Source of the DNA: Flavobacteriaceae bacterium
GTDB lineage: Bacteria > Bacteroidota > Bacteroidia > Flavobacteriales > Flavobacteriaceae
Assembly (NCBI GenBank): GCA_018657955.1
Contig: JABHWD010000014.1
Coordinates: 1 to 64,000, forward strand
DNA length: 64,000 nucleotides
Direction of reading: 5' to 3'
Below are positions 16,650 to 25,842 of the stretch, in pieces; the first letter of the stretch is position 1, and each line of letters opens with the position of its first letter. The notes beneath the pieces were generated by a model. It ran no database searches. It was not told the origin of the DNA and saw nothing but the letters and a program-made list of their open reading frames with translations. The position numbers and the translations under genes were made by a program.

Positions 16650-17996
16650 ATGAGAAATATTTTGATCATTGGAGCGGGAAAATCTACTCCTTATATAGTA
16701 AAATATTTAATGGCTAAATCTTCAGACGAAAATTTATTTTTAACTATTGGGGATTTGAATTTAAATAATGCAAAAAAATTATCAACTAGCCACACAAATT
16801 TTAGAGCTATTAAATTTGATATTTTAAATAGAAAAAATAGTAGTGAACAAATTTCCAAATCTGATATCGTAATTTCTATGCTACCTGCCAGATTTCATGT
16901 TCTAGTTGCAAAGGAATGTTTAAAATATAAAAAAAGTCTTTTAACAGCATCCTACATTAGCGATGAAATGAATGAACTAGATAAGGAGGTTAAAAGTAAT
17001 GGGATAATATTTATGAATGAGATTGGTCTTGATCCTGGAATTGATCATATGAGTGCTATGAAAATAATTGATCAGATTAAAGATGATGGCAGTGAGTTAG
17101 TTATGTTTAAGTCATATACGGGCGGATTAATTGCTCCTGAAAGTGATAATAACTTATGGAATTACAAGTTTACATGGAATCCTAGGAATGTGGTTTTAGC
17201 AGGTCAGGGAGGTGATGCTAAATTCATTGAAAAAAATAAATATAAGCAAATTCCATATAATGAGCTTTTTAAAAATACAGAACCATTAGAGATTGATAAA
17301 TATGGCGATTTTGAAGCTTATGCTAATAGAGATTCATTAAAATATCAAAATATTTATAAATTAAATAATATTGAAACCTTATTCAGAGGAACAATCAGAA
17401 GGGCTGGATTTTGTAATGCTTGGGATGTCTTTGTAAGTCTTGGGATGACTGATGATAGCTACAAAATTAAAAACTCACATATGATGAGTTATAGAGAGTA
17501 TGTTAATTATTTCCTTTCATCAAATTTAAATGAGTCAATTGAATCAAAAATCAAGAAAAAATTAGAGATTGATGAAAAAAATGTGATATGGGATAAATTG
17601 CTAGAATTAGATATTTTTAATAGTGCAAAACAAATTTCTCTCAAAAATGCAACACCAGCCCAAATACTTGAATATATCTTATTACAAAACTGGCAATTAG
17701 AAAAAAATGACAAAGACATGGTTGTTATGTATCATAAGTTTGGTTACAAAAAAAATAAAAAATTATATCAAATAGATTCAACTATGGTTAGCATAGGAGA
17801 GGATGAAACATATACTGCAATGGCTAAAACAGTTGGGTTACCACTTGCTATAGCTGCTATAGCTATCCTGAATAAAAAAATAAAATCTATTGGGGTTCAA
17901 TTACCTACTTCTAAAGAAATTTACCTCCCAATTCTAAAAGAACTAGAAAAATATAATATTAAGTTTAAAGAAAAGCTTGTGCCATTTAAACTTTAA
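16650..17996 (+). CDS. Saccharopine dehydrogenase family protein
   Basis: A 448-residue NAD(P)-dependent oxidoreductase of the Lys9-like saccharopine dehydrogenase group. The N-terminal Rossmann motif is ILIIGAGKSTPYIVKYL; VISMLPARFHVLVAKECL and MNEIGLDPGIDHMSAM are typical of the family. In Flavobacteriia this enzyme is assigned to lysine degradation or to interconversion of saccharopine and glutamate plus aminoadipate semialdehyde. Glutaryl-CoA dehydrogenase in the same window fits a catabolic direction, but that is inference. The facing gene ends 8 bp away. Confidence 0.88.
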   Translation: MRNILIIGAGKSTPYIVKYLMAKSSDENLFLTIGDLNLNNAKKLSTSHTNFRAIKFDILNRKNSSEQISKSDIVISMLPARFHVLVAKECLKYKKSLLTASYISDEMNELDKEVKSNGIIFMNEIGLDPGIDHMSAMKIIDQIKDDGSELVMFKSYTGGLIAPESDNNLWNYKFTWNPRNVVLAGQGGDAKFIEKNKYKQIPYNELFKNTEPLEIDKYGDFEAYANRDSLKYQNIYKLNNIETLFRGTIRRAGFCNAWDVFVSLGMTDDSYKIKNSHMMSYREYVNYFLSSNLNESIESKIKKKLEIDEKNVIWDKLLELDIFNSAKQISLKNATPAQILEYILLQNWQLEKNDKDMVVMYHKFGYKKNKKLYQIDSTMVSIGEDETYTAMAKTVGLPLAIAAIAILNKKIKSIGVQLPTSKEIYLPILKELEKYNIKFKEKLVPFKL

Positions 17997-18003
17997 AAAT
18001 TAC

Positions 18004-19494
18004 TTAATAAATTTTTCTATTATCAAAGCTTAGTGCTCCAATCTTATTATTTAATCCTTTAATCCATGGGCCATTGTATATATCTTTAGTACCTATATAT
18101 TCTTTATTGGGTAACCAAGTCACTGCAAAATATTTTTGATCACTTTTTAACTTGATAATAATTTGTTCATCTTTAGATTCAACACTATTTACAGCTCCGC
18201 TAATATAGGGCCTGTTCTTGTTTAAACTAAAAAAGAACTGATCCTTCATTAAATGTTTGGTTCCATTTAACTCATAAAACTTTTCTATTTGAACTGGTTG
18301 GTCAAAATTTAATGTTATTTCTTTTTTTCCACTGTAATATGCTTTTAATAATTGTGGAGGTGTAATAATTGATGCTTGTTTTTCCTCAAATAAATCGCGA
18401 GATACTAGCGGCAATATTCGATTAGCAAGCTCTTTATATCCCTCGAAAGAAAAGTGACAGCCATCATGTCCAGTAACGGCTGTAGTAGACATTATTTTCA
18501 CATGATCATACTTTTTTGAAATTTGAGTTTGAATTTCACGAATTTCAGATTGAAAAGCATCGCCACATCCCGGATGTATCTGAAACAGATATATTTTCTC
18601 TAAACCTTTATATACACGTTTCCAGTCTTTATTTAATATATCAAAATTGTCGACATAAGATAAAGCACGTTCTTTATAAGTATCAGATTCACCTTGATGA
18701 TAAAAAATAGCCTTAATACTATTCTTAAGACCTGCTTGATCAACTCTGTAAGCTAATCTTCCAAAACTAGTTTCTAAAGATATTTTTTCAGGATAGAGCA
18801 TGTTTTCTTCAATAGTTGAAGAACCACTTCCTCCATTAATAATAGACACAGGTATTTGGTGTTTCTCAACTAATAATTTTGCTAATTCCATTCCCCAAAC
18901 TCCTACACCATGAGAAATTTTAATAAACCAGCCACCATCATATCCTTTCTCCCAGGCCTCTCCTTTACAATTCTTGCAATTTCCAGTTGCTAAGCCCCAT
19001 CTAATTTTTTTATCCTCATCAGAATATTTTTCGTAACCTGTCTTGACTCCAAAACTCCTAACAAAAGGACTCGAATAAATAGATTTATTACTACTAGCAT
19101 GAGAATTAGATTGACCAGTAATTATATAGGCATCGCCACAAACTATATTATCTGCACTAAATAAAAGTTTTTTTTCGTTTTTTTTATCATCATACAATTC
19201 AAATCTATATTCAAACAACCCAGCATTAATAATATAAGAAAACTCAAACTTTTTATTTTCAATTTTAATAAACTTTGATTCATATAAAGCTTCATTCTTG
19301 TAAACTTTTAATTCAAGCTCATTGAGTTCGTTTTTTTCAGTTGTAATTCCAGAAAAAATAACAGATGCTTTATTATTTTTATCACGAGGATATAATTGAT
19401 AATCTTCAGGTGATTTTTCAAAATTTAAATCCTGAGCATATGAAAAACTTATTATAAAAAGAAAGAAAATAGGTAAGGTAATTTTAAACTTCAT
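18004..19494 (-). CDS. Secreted SGNH-type esterase (sialate O-acetylesterase-like)
   Basis: A 496-residue exported protein with signal peptide MKFKITLPIFFLFIISFSYA. After a beta-rich N-terminal region, the SGNH catalytic blocks are GDAYIITGQSNSHAS (Ser129 as nucleophile), GGSGSSTIEEN, FYHQGESD and the C-terminal D-x-x-H in GHDGCHFSFEGY. This arrangement matches the sialate O-acetylesterase/SASA domain family, which deacetylates polysaccharides. There is no T9SS sorting domain, so it is probably periplasmic or anchored otherwise. It begins 3 bp after the leuS stop, an unlikely functional partner. Confidence 0.78.
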   Translation of the reverse strand: MKFKITLPIFFLFIISFSYAQDLNFEKSPEDYQLYPRDKNNKASVIFSGITTEKNELNELELKVYKNEALYESKFIKIENKKFEFSYIINAGLFEYRFELYDDKKNEKKLLFSADNIVCGDAYIITGQSNSHASSNKSIYSSPFVRSFGVKTGYEKYSDEDKKIRWGLATGNCKNCKGEAWEKGYDGGWFIKISHGVGVWGMELAKLLVEKHQIPVSIINGGSGSSTIEENMLYPEKISLETSFGRLAYRVDQAGLKNSIKAIFYHQGESDTYKERALSYVDNFDILNKDWKRVYKGLEKIYLFQIHPGCGDAFQSEIREIQTQISKKYDHVKIMSTTAVTGHDGCHFSFEGYKELANRILPLVSRDLFEEKQASIITPPQLLKAYYSGKKEITLNFDQPVQIEKFYELNGTKHLMKDQFFFSLNKNRPYISGAVNSVESKDEQIIIKLKSDQKYFAVTWLPNKEYIGTKDIYNGPWIKGLNNKIGALSFDNRKIY

Positions 19495-19497
19495 GCA

Positions 19498-22311
19498 CTA
19501 AATCACTAAATTAATAATTTTTCCAGGGACGATAATAATCCTTTTTGGCTTAACACCTTCTAACTTATTTAAAACATTATCATTAGTCATTATGATTTTC
19601 TCTATTTCTTTATTAGCAAGATCAAGAGATAATTCTAGTTTAAGCCTAACTTTTCCATTAATTGATATAGGATAAATTTTGCTTTCTTCTTTTAAATATT
19701 TCTTTTCAAAATTAGGAAAGGATTCCTTTATTATGGATTCTTGATTTCCAAGTAAACTCCATAATTCTTCTGTAATATGTGGCACATATGGAGATAGAAT
19801 TATTAATAGCGGTGATAATATTTCACTACTAACACAATTTTGGTCAGTTAATTCATTAACTGCAATCATAAAATTTGAAACAGCTGTATTAAATGAGTAT
19901 GATTCAATATCACTTTCAATTTTCTTAATTGTTTTATGAAGAGTTTTTAAATTGTCTAACTCTGGTTTTATGTTTTTTACTTTAATTCCCGATTCATCTA
20001 CATATAGTTTCCATAATTTTTTTAAAAAATTATGGGTTCCAACTATACCTGATGTATTCCATGGTTTATATTGTTCTAAAGGTCCTAAAAACATTTCAAA
20101 TAATCTTAAACTGTCAGCACCATAGTCCTCACATATTAAATCTGGATTTACAACATTATACCATCTCTTAGACATCTTTTCTGTTTTTCTCTCAACCATA
20201 AATACATTATTCTTAGAAACAAATTCAGCTTCCTCAAAAATTGGTTGCCATTTCTTTAGCCCTTCTATATCTAATTCATCAGAAAAATTGACCAAATTGA
20301 CATCAACATGAATTTCTTCAACATCCTCGTTTTTTAATAAATCTTTTGAGATATATTTATTAGTCCCTGAGAGTCTATATATAATTGCGCTAGAGCCTAA
20401 AATCATTCCTTGATTTATTAATTTTTTAAATGGTTCATCAAATGGAATAATTTCCCTGTCATATAAAAATTTAGTCCAAAATCTTGAATATAGAAGATGT
20501 CCTGTTGCATGTTCATTGCCTCCAATATATAAATCTACATTTGACCAGTAATCTAAAGCTTCATTGCTGCATATTTTACTGGAATTCTTAGGATCAATAT
20601 ATCTTAAAAAATACCAGGAACTTCCAGCCCATCCTGGCATTGTATTTAATTCAATTGGAAAAATTATTTTGTTGTCTATTTTATTCTTAGAAACTATTTT
20701 ATTTTCTTTTTCATCCCACGCCCAGTATTTTGCTCTGCCAAGAGGAGGATCTCCTGATTCTGTTGGCAGATATTTTTCAACATCTGGAAGTTTTATTGGT
20801 AAATATTTTTTTTCTATAATTTTTGGGACACCATTTACATAATATACAGGGAATGGTTCACCCCAATATCTTTGCCTAGAAAAAACTGCATCTCTCAATC
20901 TATAATTAATTTCTTTAGTGCCAGTTCCATCTTTTTCCAATCTAGAAATGATAGAATTTGTGGCATCATCAAAAGAAAGGCCGTCTAAGAATGAGCTATT
21001 TTGTAATTCAAAATTTTCTTTATCTACAAAAGCTTCATATGATATGTCTTTGTCCTTAAAAATATTAGGAATATTAATATCAAAATGCTTTGCAAAATTA
21101 TAATCCCTTTGATCTCCACATGGAACAGACATTACTGCTCCGGTTCCATAACTCGCTAAAACATAGTCTCCGACCCATATTGGAATTTTCTTTTTTGTAA
21201 GAGGGTGTTCCGCGTAAGAACCAGTAAACACTCCTGTTATTTTTTTTACTTCAGAAATACGGTCTTTCTCACTTCTGTTAGATGCAAATTTTATATATTC
21301 TTGAACTTCAGCCCTGTTTTCATTAATACTGATTTTTAATGTAAGCTCATGTTCAGGTGACAACGTCATAAAACTAACTCCAAATATGGTGTCAGGTCTA
21401 GTAGTAAATACTTCTATAGAATTATCATGTCCAATAATATTAAAATTCATGGATACGCCAATTGATTTTCCAATCCAATTTCTTTGTGTCTCTTTTATTG
21501 AACTTGACCAATCAATTTTATCTAAATCATTTAATAGTCTATCTGCATAAGCACTAATTCTCATATTCCATTGTAACATTAATCTCTTTTCTATTTTAAA
21601 ACCTCCTCTTTCAGATACACCATTTATAATTTCATCATTAGCCAACACAGTTCCCAATTCAGGACACCAATTAACTTCTGATTCAGCTAAATATGCAATT
21701 CTGTAATCTTGCAGTATATTTTCCTTATTTTCCTTACTAAAGTCACTCCACTGCTTTGAAGAAAATTTTAAAGTATTCTTAGTTGTTGAAGAGGTTAATT
21801 GTTGATTGCCAGATTTATTAAAAATCCTGATTAAATCATCAATTGGTCTTGCCTTATCTTGATTCTTATCATACCATGATTCAAATAGCTCAATAAAAAT
21901 CAATTGAGTCCATTTATAATAGTCTGGATTACTAGTTCTGATTTCTCTTGACCAATCAAATGAAAAACCAATTTTATCTAGTTGATTTCTATAAGTATTT
22001 ATATTTTTTTCAGTAGTTGTTTTTGGATGCTGGCCAGTTTGAATTGCGTATTGTTCTGCTGGTAATCCAAAACTATCATAACCTTGGGGATGTAGTACAT
22101 TAAATCCCTTTAATTTTTTAAATCTAGAATAAATGTCAGAAGCTATATAACCCAGAGGATGGCCAACATGAAGACCTTCTCCGCTTGGATATGGGAACAT
22201 ATCCATTACATAATATTTTTTCTTATCTAAATCAATTTTAGTTTTATAAGTATTATTCTCTGTCCAATACTTTTGCCATTTTTTTTCTATTGATTTAAAG
22301 TTATACTTCAT
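19498..22311 (-). CDS. leuS: Leucyl-tRNA synthetase
   Basis: A 937-residue class Ia synthetase. The HIGH signature is HVGH (48-51) in GLHVGHPLGYIASD, the CP1 editing domain contains TTRPDTIFGVSFM and GTGAVMSVPCGDQRD, and KMSKR is followed by WYNVVNPD. It hydrolyses mischarged tRNA-Leu as well as charging it. The upstream divergent region holds a -7 promoter element and an 18-bp perfect palindrome. The secreted esterase gene follows after 3 bp, so the two are likely co-transcribed. Confidence 0.97.
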   Translation of the reverse strand: MKYNFKSIEKKWQKYWTENNTYKTKIDLDKKKYYVMDMFPYPSGEGLHVGHPLGYIASDIYSRFKKLKGFNVLHPQGYDSFGLPAEQYAIQTGQHPKTTTEKNINTYRNQLDKIGFSFDWSREIRTSNPDYYKWTQLIFIELFESWYDKNQDKARPIDDLIRIFNKSGNQQLTSSTTKNTLKFSSKQWSDFSKENKENILQDYRIAYLAESEVNWCPELGTVLANDEIINGVSERGGFKIEKRLMLQWNMRISAYADRLLNDLDKIDWSSSIKETQRNWIGKSIGVSMNFNIIGHDNSIEVFTTRPDTIFGVSFMTLSPEHELTLKISINENRAEVQEYIKFASNRSEKDRISEVKKITGVFTGSYAEHPLTKKKIPIWVGDYVLASYGTGAVMSVPCGDQRDYNFAKHFDINIPNIFKDKDISYEAFVDKENFELQNSSFLDGLSFDDATNSIISRLEKDGTGTKEINYRLRDAVFSRQRYWGEPFPVYYVNGVPKIIEKKYLPIKLPDVEKYLPTESGDPPLGRAKYWAWDEKENKIVSKNKIDNKIIFPIELNTMPGWAGSSWYFLRYIDPKNSSKICSNEALDYWSNVDLYIGGNEHATGHLLYSRFWTKFLYDREIIPFDEPFKKLINQGMILGSSAIIYRLSGTNKYISKDLLKNEDVEEIHVDVNLVNFSDELDIEGLKKWQPIFEEAEFVSKNNVFMVERKTEKMSKRWYNVVNPDLICEDYGADSLRLFEMFLGPLEQYKPWNTSGIVGTHNFLKKLWKLYVDESGIKVKNIKPELDNLKTLHKTIKKIESDIESYSFNTAVSNFMIAVNELTDQNCVSSEILSPLLIILSPYVPHITEELWSLLGNQESIIKESFPNFEKKYLKEESKIYPISINGKVRLKLELSLDLANKEIEKIIMTNDNVLNKLEGVKPKRIIIVPGKIINLVI

Positions 22312-22335
22312 TTAGTTTATCCTACTGATATTAAA

Positions 22336-22343
22336 CAAATTTA
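22336..22343 (-). promoter_or_regulatory. Promoter -7 element (TAnnTTTG) for leuS
   Basis: On the minus strand this reads TAAATTTG, matching the Bacteroidetes -7 consensus; the predicted start is near 22330, about 19 nt before the leuS ATG. No TTTG is seen at the normal -33 distance; instead the spacer contains the palindrome at 22345-22362. Confidence 0.5.
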
Positions 22344-22344
22344 C

Positions 22345-22362
22345 ATTTTCTTATAAGAAAAT
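22345..22362. repeat. 18-bp perfect palindrome in the leuS-ftsX intergenic region
   Basis: The 9-bp half ATTTTCTTA is followed directly by its exact reverse complement. It lies immediately upstream of the leuS -7 element, where a -33 element would otherwise be read. It could be a binding site for a dimeric regulator; its A+T richness makes chance occurrence possible. Confidence 0.6.
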
Positions 22363-22415
22363 CTTTTTAAATAGTTGATTTGTTCATTATTTTTACTCAA
22401 AACTAATTGACAAGC

Positions 22416-23291
22416 ATGGATAACCAATTCGAAGAATTTCAGAAAAAAAGATTACTTACATCATATTTTTCTGTTATTATGATTATATCAATCGTTTTAT
22501 TCCTCTTTGGCGTTCTAGGGCTTTCAGTAATAAGCATTAAATCAGTAGGGAATTCCTTTAAAGAAAAATTAACTGTATCAATATATCTTAAAGAAGACAT
22601 AAAAAATGTTGAAATAAATCAATTAAAAAATAGTTTGACAATGTCTTCCTATATAAAAAGTCTAGATTTTATTTCAAAAGATGAAGCGGCAATATTTATG
22701 AAAGAGGAATATGGAGAAGATTTTGTAGATGATATAGGTTATAATCCTCTGGTTAATTCTATTGATATTAATTTAAAATCTGATTATATAAATAATAGAA
22801 TATTAGATAGTATTTCTAATAAAATATTAGAAAATAAATTTGTAGATGAAGTAATTTATGATAGAGATTTAATATCTATTATGAATAATAATCTTAATAA
22901 AATTGCTTTTTGGATACTTCCAGCTTCCATAATATTTTTAATTATAGCTTTTTTAATAATTAATAGTTCTATAAGACTTTCTGTCTTTTCAAATAGACAT
23001 ACAATAAAAACAATGCAAATGGTTGGGGCAACAAAACATTTTATTAGATATCCGTTTATAATTAAAAACATTAAACTAAGTATAATAAGCTCAATTATTG
23101 CCTCTCTAGGTCTGGCAATGCTAATTGTTTATCTTAATAATAGCATCTCCTTGTTAGAAATGGTAAATAAACTTTTATTGCTTGGATTATTTATTGTTAT
23201 CTTAATACTAGGAGTAATAATTAGCTGGGTAAGTACTTTCTTTGCAACTCAAAATATATTGAATCTGAATACTGAAAAATTTAATTTCTAA
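22416..23291 (+). CDS. ftsX: Cell division protein FtsX (ABC transporter permease-like)
   Basis: A membrane protein of about 291 residues with an N-terminal helix (about 20-42), an extracytoplasmic loop (about 50-160) and three C-terminal helices (near 170-190, 220-243 and 250-275), the FtsX fold. FtsX with the ATPase FtsE activates peptidoglycan hydrolases at division. The conserved cytoplasmic segment IKTMQMVGATKHFIRYPF is clear. The ATG at 22416 gives MDNQFEEFQKKRLLTSYFSV; an in-frame TTG lies at 22407. No ftsE is in the window, as is usual in this class. It is followed by DUF3098, uppP and truB. Confidence 0.92.
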   Translation: MDNQFEEFQKKRLLTSYFSVIMIISIVLFLFGVLGLSVISIKSVGNSFKEKLTVSIYLKEDIKNVEINQLKNSLTMSSYIKSLDFISKDEAAIFMKEEYGEDFVDDIGYNPLVNSIDINLKSDYINNRILDSISNKILENKFVDEVIYDRDLISIMNNNLNKIAFWILPASIIFLIIAFLIINSSIRLSVFSNRHTIKTMQMVGATKHFIRYPFIIKNIKLSIISSIIASLGLAMLIVYLNNSISLLEMVNKLLLLGLFIVILILGVIISWVSTFFATQNILNLNTEKFNF

Positions 23292-23292
23292 T

Positions 23293-23535
23293 ATGAAAGA
23301 AAAAAAACCATATAATAAGAAATTGTTATTTACAAAAAAGAATTATTTAATTAGTTGTATTGGATTAAGTTTTATTCTAATAGGCTTTATTATTATGTCT
23401 GGTGGAGAAAGTAATGATCCAAATGTTTTTAATGAAGAAATATATAATTTTAGAAGAATAAGAATTGCTCCATTACTAGTTCTGTTAGGGCTAGGCATAC
23501 AAGTTTATGCAATTTTATTTTCTTCTAAAAAATAA
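23293..23535 (+). CDS. DUF3098 small membrane protein
   Basis: An 80-residue protein with two transmembrane helices (about 21-37 and 58-76) separated by the short loop GGESNDPNVFNEEIYNFRR. It matches DUF3098, a small Bacteroidetes family found almost always between ftsX and uppP, as here, with 1 bp and 4 bp spacing. The function is unknown; the location suggests a role in cell envelope or division. Confidence 0.85.
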   Translation: MKEKKPYNKKLLFTKKNYLISCIGLSFILIGFIIMSGGESNDPNVFNEEIYNFRRIRIAPLLVLLGLGIQVYAILFSSKK

Positions 23536-23539
23536 TTTA

Positions 23540-24331
23540 ATGGATATAGTAGATGCAATAATTTTAGGGATTACTCAAGGATTAACTGAATTCCTTCCAG
23601 TTTCGTCAAGTGGTCATCTAGAAATTGGAAGAGAAGTATTAAATGCTGATTTATTGGCAGCTGAAAATCTACTATTTACAATAGTATTACATTTTGCAAC
23701 CGCCCTTAGTACAATTATTGTTTTTAAAGATGATATAATAGAACTTCTTCGAGGTTCTATTTCTGATTCTATTAATGGAAATCATAAATATTTATTTAAA
23801 ATAATTATTTCAATGATTCCGGCAGTATTAATAGGTTTATTTTTTGAAAAAGAAATTGAAATATTATTCACTGGGAATATAACCTTAGTTGGATCAATGC
23901 TAATAATTACAGGAATTCTACTATTGTTAACTAAGATTAGTAAAGAAAAAAAGGGAGTTATATCATACTATCACTCATTTATAATTGGAATATCTCAAGC
24001 ATTTGCTATTATCCCAGGGATATCTAGATCTGGTGCTACCATTTGTACATCATTACTTTTAGGGAATAATAAAAACCAATCCGCAAAATTTTCTTTCCTA
24101 ATGGTTATTCCATTAATATTTGGAAAAATTATTAAAGACTTATTTAGCAATAATATAGCCTTTAACAATATAGACTATATCGTTTATATATTTGGATTTA
24201 TCAGTGCATTTATAACAGGTCTTTTTGCATGTAAATTGATGTTGAAAATCGTTAAAAACAATAGCTTAAATATGTTTAGTGGATATTGTATAATCCTTGG
24301 ATTAATATCTATTATAATTACTTCATTATGA
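23540..24331 (+). CDS. uppP: Undecaprenyl-diphosphatase UppP (BacA)
   Basis: An integral membrane phosphatase that recycles undecaprenyl pyrophosphate for peptidoglycan synthesis; overexpression gives bacitracin resistance. The two active-site motifs are present: EFLPVSSSGHLEI near residue 20 and GISRSGATICTSLL in the middle. The ATG at 23540 (MDIVDAIILGITQG) is chosen, 4 bp after DUF3098; the longer frame from 23507 would run back into that gene. Its TGA overlaps the truB start (ATGA). Confidence 0.95.
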   Translation: MDIVDAIILGITQGLTEFLPVSSSGHLEIGREVLNADLLAAENLLFTIVLHFATALSTIIVFKDDIIELLRGSISDSINGNHKYLFKIIISMIPAVLIGLFFEKEIEILFTGNITLVGSMLIITGILLLLTKISKEKKGVISYYHSFIIGISQAFAIIPGISRSGATICTSLLLGNNKNQSAKFSFLMVIPLIFGKIIKDLFSNNIAFNNIDYIVYIFGFISAFITGLFACKLMLKIVKNNSLNMFSGYCIILGLISIIITSL

Positions 24332-25020
24332 TGAATGGTGAAGATTTCATTTCAGGAAAATTAATTCTAATCAATAAAGAAAAGGAATGGTCTTCCTTTG
24401 ATGTGGTTAATAAAATTAGAGGTGCAATTAAAAAGAAATTTTCAATAAAAAAAATTAAAGTTGGTCATGCCGGAACTCTGGATCCATTAGCTACAGGATT
24501 ACTGATATTATGTACAGGGAAAATGACAAAAAAAATTGACAACCTAAGTATATTAGGAAAAAAGTATTTAGGAACAATGACATTAGGTGCAACAACTCCA
24601 TCGTATGATTGTGAAACAGATATTGATAATACATACTCAACTAGTCATATTACAGAAAAATTGGTAAAGTCAAATGTTAATAATTTTATTGGAGTTACTG
24701 CTCAAAAACCTCCTATATATTCTGCAATAAAAATAGATGGCAAAAGACTTTATAAGTATGCAAGAGCTGGAGAAAAAATTAAAATAAAATCTAGAAAAAT
24801 TGAAATATTTGATTTTAAAATTGTAAAAATTAAAATGCCAAATATTGATTTTGAGATATCATGTAGCAAGGGGACATATATAAGATCTATTGCTAATGAT
24901 TTTGGGAAAAGTCTTAATTCTGGAGCATATCTGTCGAAGTTAAAAAGAACGGAAATAGGAGTTTTTAAAATAAATAACGCATCTACAGTTAATGAGTTTA
25001 TCGAGAAATATTTAAACTAA
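24328..25020 (+). CDS. truB: tRNA pseudouridine-55 synthase
   Basis: TruB makes pseudouridine 55 in the T-loop of tRNAs. The catalytic motif GHAGTLDPLATGLL places the nucleophilic Asp at residue 52, followed by KKYLGTMTLG and KGTYIRSIANDFG. The ATG at 24328 overlaps the uppP stop by 4 bp; the longer frame reading from 24286 is inside uppP. The stop interlocks with that of the convergent PPK2 gene in a CTAA tetranucleotide. Confidence 0.95.
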   Translation: MMNGEDFISGKLILINKEKEWSSFDVVNKIRGAIKKKFSIKKIKVGHAGTLDPLATGLLILCTGKMTKKIDNLSILGKKYLGTMTLGATTPSYDCETDIDNTYSTSHITEKLVKSNVNNFIGVTAQKPPIYSAIKIDGKRLYKYARAGEKIKIKSRKIEIFDFKIVKIKMPNIDFEISCSKGTYIRSIANDFGKSLNSGAYLSKLKRTEIGVFKINNASTVNEFIEKYLN

Positions 25021-25823
25021 AAATTTATTTTATCTATTATTGTTTTATAATTTTTATCATAAGGGATGTTTCCTAGAATCATACTAATAGCTTTGGTCCT
25101 AGCATATATTTTCTTGTCAGCTTGAATAATATTCCATGGACAGATTTTAGTATTTGTTTTTTTAAACATAACATCCTTATAATGAGTATATTCTTTCCAT
25201 AGTCCTTGAGCTTTTTTATCCACTTTAGTATATTTCCATCTCTTTATTGGGCTACTTTTTATTTCATTAAATCTTTTAAGTTGCATTTCCTTACTTATTG
25301 AAAAATAAAATTTTAAAAGATAAAATCCTGAATCAATTAACATCTTTTCAAATTCATTAACTTGAGACATAAAAATATTGTATTCATTCTCTGTGCAAAA
25401 TTTATTAACTGGCTCAACAACAGCTCTATTATACCAACTTCTATCAAAAAATATCATATTTCCTTCCTTAGGAAGCTTTTCTACATATCTTTGGAAATAC
25501 CATTGAGAACTTTGAGTTTTAGTTGGCTTTGGAAGAGCTACTACTTTTAATCTTCTTGGATTAAGATGTTCTACGGCTCTTCTTATTGCACCTCCCTTTC
25601 CTGCAGCATCTCTCCCTTCAAATATGATAATAACTTTCTTTTTATTATCAAATACCCAATTCTGAAGTTTAATCATCTCTGACTGTAATTTCTTTAATTC
25701 ATATTCATACTTTACATATTTTATGGTTTTAGCAATAGATGTATTATGTCTGCCTAATAAGTTTACTAATCCTTTGTTAGAATTTAATAATTTTAGTTCC
25801 ATGTCTGAAAAACTACTGCCCAT
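25017..25823 (-). CDS. Polyphosphate kinase 2 family protein (copy B)
   Basis: A 268-residue PPK2-type kinase, which moves phosphate between polyphosphate and nucleotides. Walker A GRDAAGKGG is at residues 70-78, the lid region carries HLNPRRLKVVALPKPT, and Walker B is FFDRSWYNRA. One catalytic domain places it among one-domain PPK2 proteins. It lies 19 bp downstream of a second PPK2 gene with the same motifs, a clear tandem duplicate. Whether ADP or AMP is the acceptor cannot be read from sequence alone. Confidence 0.93.
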   Translation of the reverse strand: MGSSFSDMELKLLNSNKGLVNLLGRHNTSIAKTIKYVKYEYELKKLQSEMIKLQNWVFDNKKKVIIIFEGRDAAGKGGAIRRAVEHLNPRRLKVVALPKPTKTQSSQWYFQRYVEKLPKEGNMIFFDRSWYNRAVVEPVNKFCTENEYNIFMSQVNEFEKMLIDSGFYLLKFYFSISKEMQLKRFNEIKSSPIKRWKYTKVDKKAQGLWKEYTHYKDVMFKKTNTKICPWNIIQADKKIYARTKAISMILGNIPYDKNYKTIIDKINF

Positions 25824-25842
25824 TTTTATGATATTTTTAAAT

